From the NCBI GenBank assembly GCA_963708645.1, contig CAVPTA010000005.1, positions 8,149 to 72,148 of the forward strand: a stretch of DNA of 64,000 bases, written 5' to 3'. This DNA is from RYN-133 sp963708645. GTDB taxonomy: Bacteria > Actinomycetota > Actinomycetes > Mycobacteriales > Jatrophihabitantaceae. Shown piece after piece: positions 62,606-64,000 of the stretch. Position numbers and translations under genes: made by a program. Each line of letters begins with the position of its first letter. Position 1 is the stretch's first letter. The notes below the pieces were generated by a model. That model did not search any database and had not been told where the DNA came from. It was given only the letters and a program-made list of their open reading frames with translations.

Positions 62606-63822
62606 ATACGCCGATCGAGCAAGAACTCGGTCGAGTGCTCCGCAATCGCGCAGCGTCGATCGACGTTGTGCCGGATTACCGGCTCGAACCTGCACAGGCG
62701 CGGCCGGACGCGCGTCGCGATGACCGCCGCGCGCCGCGGCGGATGTGGACGCTGGTCGTGTCCGGGGCGGCGATCGCAGCGACAGTCTCTGCCGGCATCG
62801 TCGGGGCGCGCTTCGGTCTGCTTCCGAATCGTCAGCCGAGTGGACATTCGTCGAGCTGCGTCGCCGCCACGTCCCCGCGGTTCATGTCCGCGCTCCGTAC
62901 CGGCGCGCTGCCGGTCGGCGACGTCGTGCTGTCAGCGGCGCACGACGGCAGGTTGCTCGTGGCCGCCGAACGCGACGGGGTGACCACGGCCGTACAGGCA
63001 ATGAGCCCGGACGGGACGATGTCGACGCTCTGGACAGCGCGCGCAGGCGATCGACTGCGGGTTGTGGCCAATCCGTCGGTTGCGATCAACGCTACGTGGG
63101 CCACCTTCGTGCTGGTGCCCGTCAACGGTCGCGGCGCCGCGCGCGTATACATAGCCGACCTGTATCACCACACACTCGAGACGGCGACGGTCGATCCCGG
63201 CTACCGGGTCAGCACCGATGCCCCGACCGCGCCGATCGCGATATTCGACGCTGTCGACATGGTGGAGACGTCGCTGTCGAATCCACGCGTCCAGCGGGTC
63301 GCGCAGGTCTGGGCCGACGAGCCGCTGAAGGTGTTGATGGTCCGCACGCGCACGTCGCGCGTCAACGCGTTGCTGGCCGTCGGCGGCAACACTGTCGCCA
63401 TCCGCACGCTCGCGAACGGTGCTGCCGTTGCCGACTTCGACCCACTGCGATACCGACCGTCGGCCCTGTCGCCCGCAGTGCGCAACGGATACGCCTTCGC
63501 CAGCGACGACACGACCATGACCTGGCTCAGCGCCGGCGCCGGCCACCAGACGCTCTGGCGGTGGGCACCCGGTGACCGGTCGCCGGTCGGTCGCGCGCTG
63601 CCCGACAACTTCGCGCCGATCAGTGCAGCGCGCCGGTTCGCGGCTGCGGCACCATCAGGCGGCCATCAGCAATTGTTCGACTCGCGGGCCAACCGCGTCA
63701 TCGAACTGCCGACGGGGGTCACGCTGCTTCAGCTCGACAGCGTCAACGCCGTCCTGGCGCTGCAGACGTCCGACGCCACGCGATATTCGCGCGTTCCTGT
63801 TCAGACTCTCGACACCTGCTGA
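62599..63822 (+). CDS. Membrane-anchored partner of the second SigE-family sigma factor
   Basis: A 407-residue protein. MVNTPIEQELGRVLRNRAAS is followed by one membrane helix (TLVVSGAAIAATVSAGIVGA) at about residues 50-70 and a large extracytoplasmic domain. Its repeats (VVLSAAHDGRLLVAAERDGV, DGTMSTLWTARAGDRLRVVA, ALSPAVRNGYAFASDDTTMT) suggest a beta-propeller. It overlaps the sigma gene by a few bases. No ZAS motif, so anti-sigma function is inferred from position only; a sensor that transmits a signal is plausible. Confidence 0.65.
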   Translation: MVNTPIEQELGRVLRNRAASIDVVPDYRLEPAQARPDARRDDRRAPRRMWTLVVSGAAIAATVSAGIVGARFGLLPNRQPSGHSSSCVAATSPRFMSALRTGALPVGDVVLSAAHDGRLLVAAERDGVTTAVQAMSPDGTMSTLWTARAGDRLRVVANPSVAINATWATFVLVPVNGRGAARVYIADLYHHTLETATVDPGYRVSTDAPTAPIAIFDAVDMVETSLSNPRVQRVAQVWADEPLKVLMVRTRTSRVNALLAVGGNTVAIRTLANGAAVADFDPLRYRPSALSPAVRNGYAFASDDTTMTWLSAGAGHQTLWRWAPGDRSPVGRALPDNFAPISAARRFAAAAPSGGHQQLFDSRANRVIELPTGVTLLQLDSVNAVLALQTSDATRYSRVPVQTLDTC

Positions 63823-63848
63823 GGTCACGCGAACATCGGGCACGGTGC

Positions 63849-64000
63849 TCAGTCGACGAGCGCGGAGTACACCAACTGCCGAAGCTGCGGCGGATCGGAT
63901 AGGTCGCCGACGGCATCAGCTGGGTCATGAACACCACGGTGATGCGCTCCACCGGATCGACCCAGAACGCCGTCGAGGCGGCGCCGCCCCAGGCGAATTC
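63849..64000 (-). CDS. Serine hydrolase (beta-lactamase family), C-terminal end, one base missing
   Basis: Reading toward the window edge, EFAWGGAASTAFWVDPVERI then TVVFMTQLMPSATYPIRR continues after one missing base near 63889 as QLRQLVYSALVD, the classic end of beta-lactamase/esterase proteins. The gene extends beyond the window, so neither start nor catalytic residues are seen. FAWGGAASTAFWVDP is a typical late motif of the family. Confidence 0.65.
   Translation of the reverse strand, partial: IRLGRRRLDGVLGRSGGAHHRGVHDPADAVGDLSDPPQLRQLVYSALVD

Overview
The window is a very GC-rich bacterial chromosome segment (roughly 70% G+C by eye). Its gene order is the conserved actinobacterial one: M16 protease–dapB, thyX, dapA–ftsK–argA, rimO–pgsA–clgR, DUF3046–recA–recX–rny, miaB–miaA–dapF–hflX, lexA/chiZ-like and nrdR–nrdJ. 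Many GTG starts, 4-base ATGA/GTGA overlaps, SigE-family sigma factors and the SOS boxes also point to Actinomycetes. I cannot name a genus. RNase Y (rny) is present and no RNase J lies between dapA and ftsK. No rRNA, tRNA, CRISPR array, insertion sequence or integrase was found.

Layout. 0-5.3 kb: end of a CysA-type sulfate ABC ATPase, an Rrf2 regulator, two unknown proteins, a PepR-type protease, dapB, a Mug-like DNA glycosylase and a DUF2461 protein. 5.3-8.2 kb: a compact cassette of a half-ABC exporter, a 35-residue peptide ending in six Ser-Arg dipeptides, a strong hairpin and a soluble Ser/Thr kinase; this is my best candidate for an undescribed system. 8.2-18.2 kb: mixed genes (acetyltransferases, DedA, a lone Clp N-domain protein, an AlkX/YcaQ glycosylase, DUF4097, an RHH protein with its operator, thyX, a secreted GH12 enzyme, a HemL-like aminotransferase). 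18.2-28.3 kb: dapA, ftsK, argA, a sigma/anti-sigma-like pair, rimO, pgsA, clgR with a ClgR box, a TetR gene and nei2. 28.3-35 kb: the giant helicase lhr, an acetyltransferase, a GlxA-type regulator and a cysteine hydrolase. 35-53.5 kb: the recA-to-nrdJ housekeeping block, with SOS boxes at recA and between lexA and the chiZ-like gene. 53.5-64 kb: more variable genes (TetR with paired operators, small unknown proteins, secreted proteins, an interrupted amidohydrolase, two secreted beta-propellers, a second SigE-family sigma factor with a membrane-anchored partner, and the end of a serine hydrolase).

Data-quality pattern. Many conserved genes can only be read as full-length proteins if single extra bases are skipped. 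By hand I count about 42 one-base insertions and a handful of one-base deletions, on genes of both strands. They sit mainly at 2.2-5.1, 17.3-20.9 and 35.7-44.3 kb and are absent from 24-35.4 and 44.3-59.2 kb. I treat these genes as real and the shifts as most probably consensus errors, but the clustering is reported as a finding.

Functional links. dapB, dapA and dapF supply diaminopimelate/lysine. recA, recX, lexA and the chiZ-like gene form an SOS circuit. nrdR and nrdJ provide B12-dependent deoxynucleotide synthesis, and thyX makes flavin-dependent dTMP. miaA and miaB together make the ms2i6A tRNA modification. Mug-like, AlkX-like, Nei2 and Lhr proteins give an unusually dense DNA-repair content.
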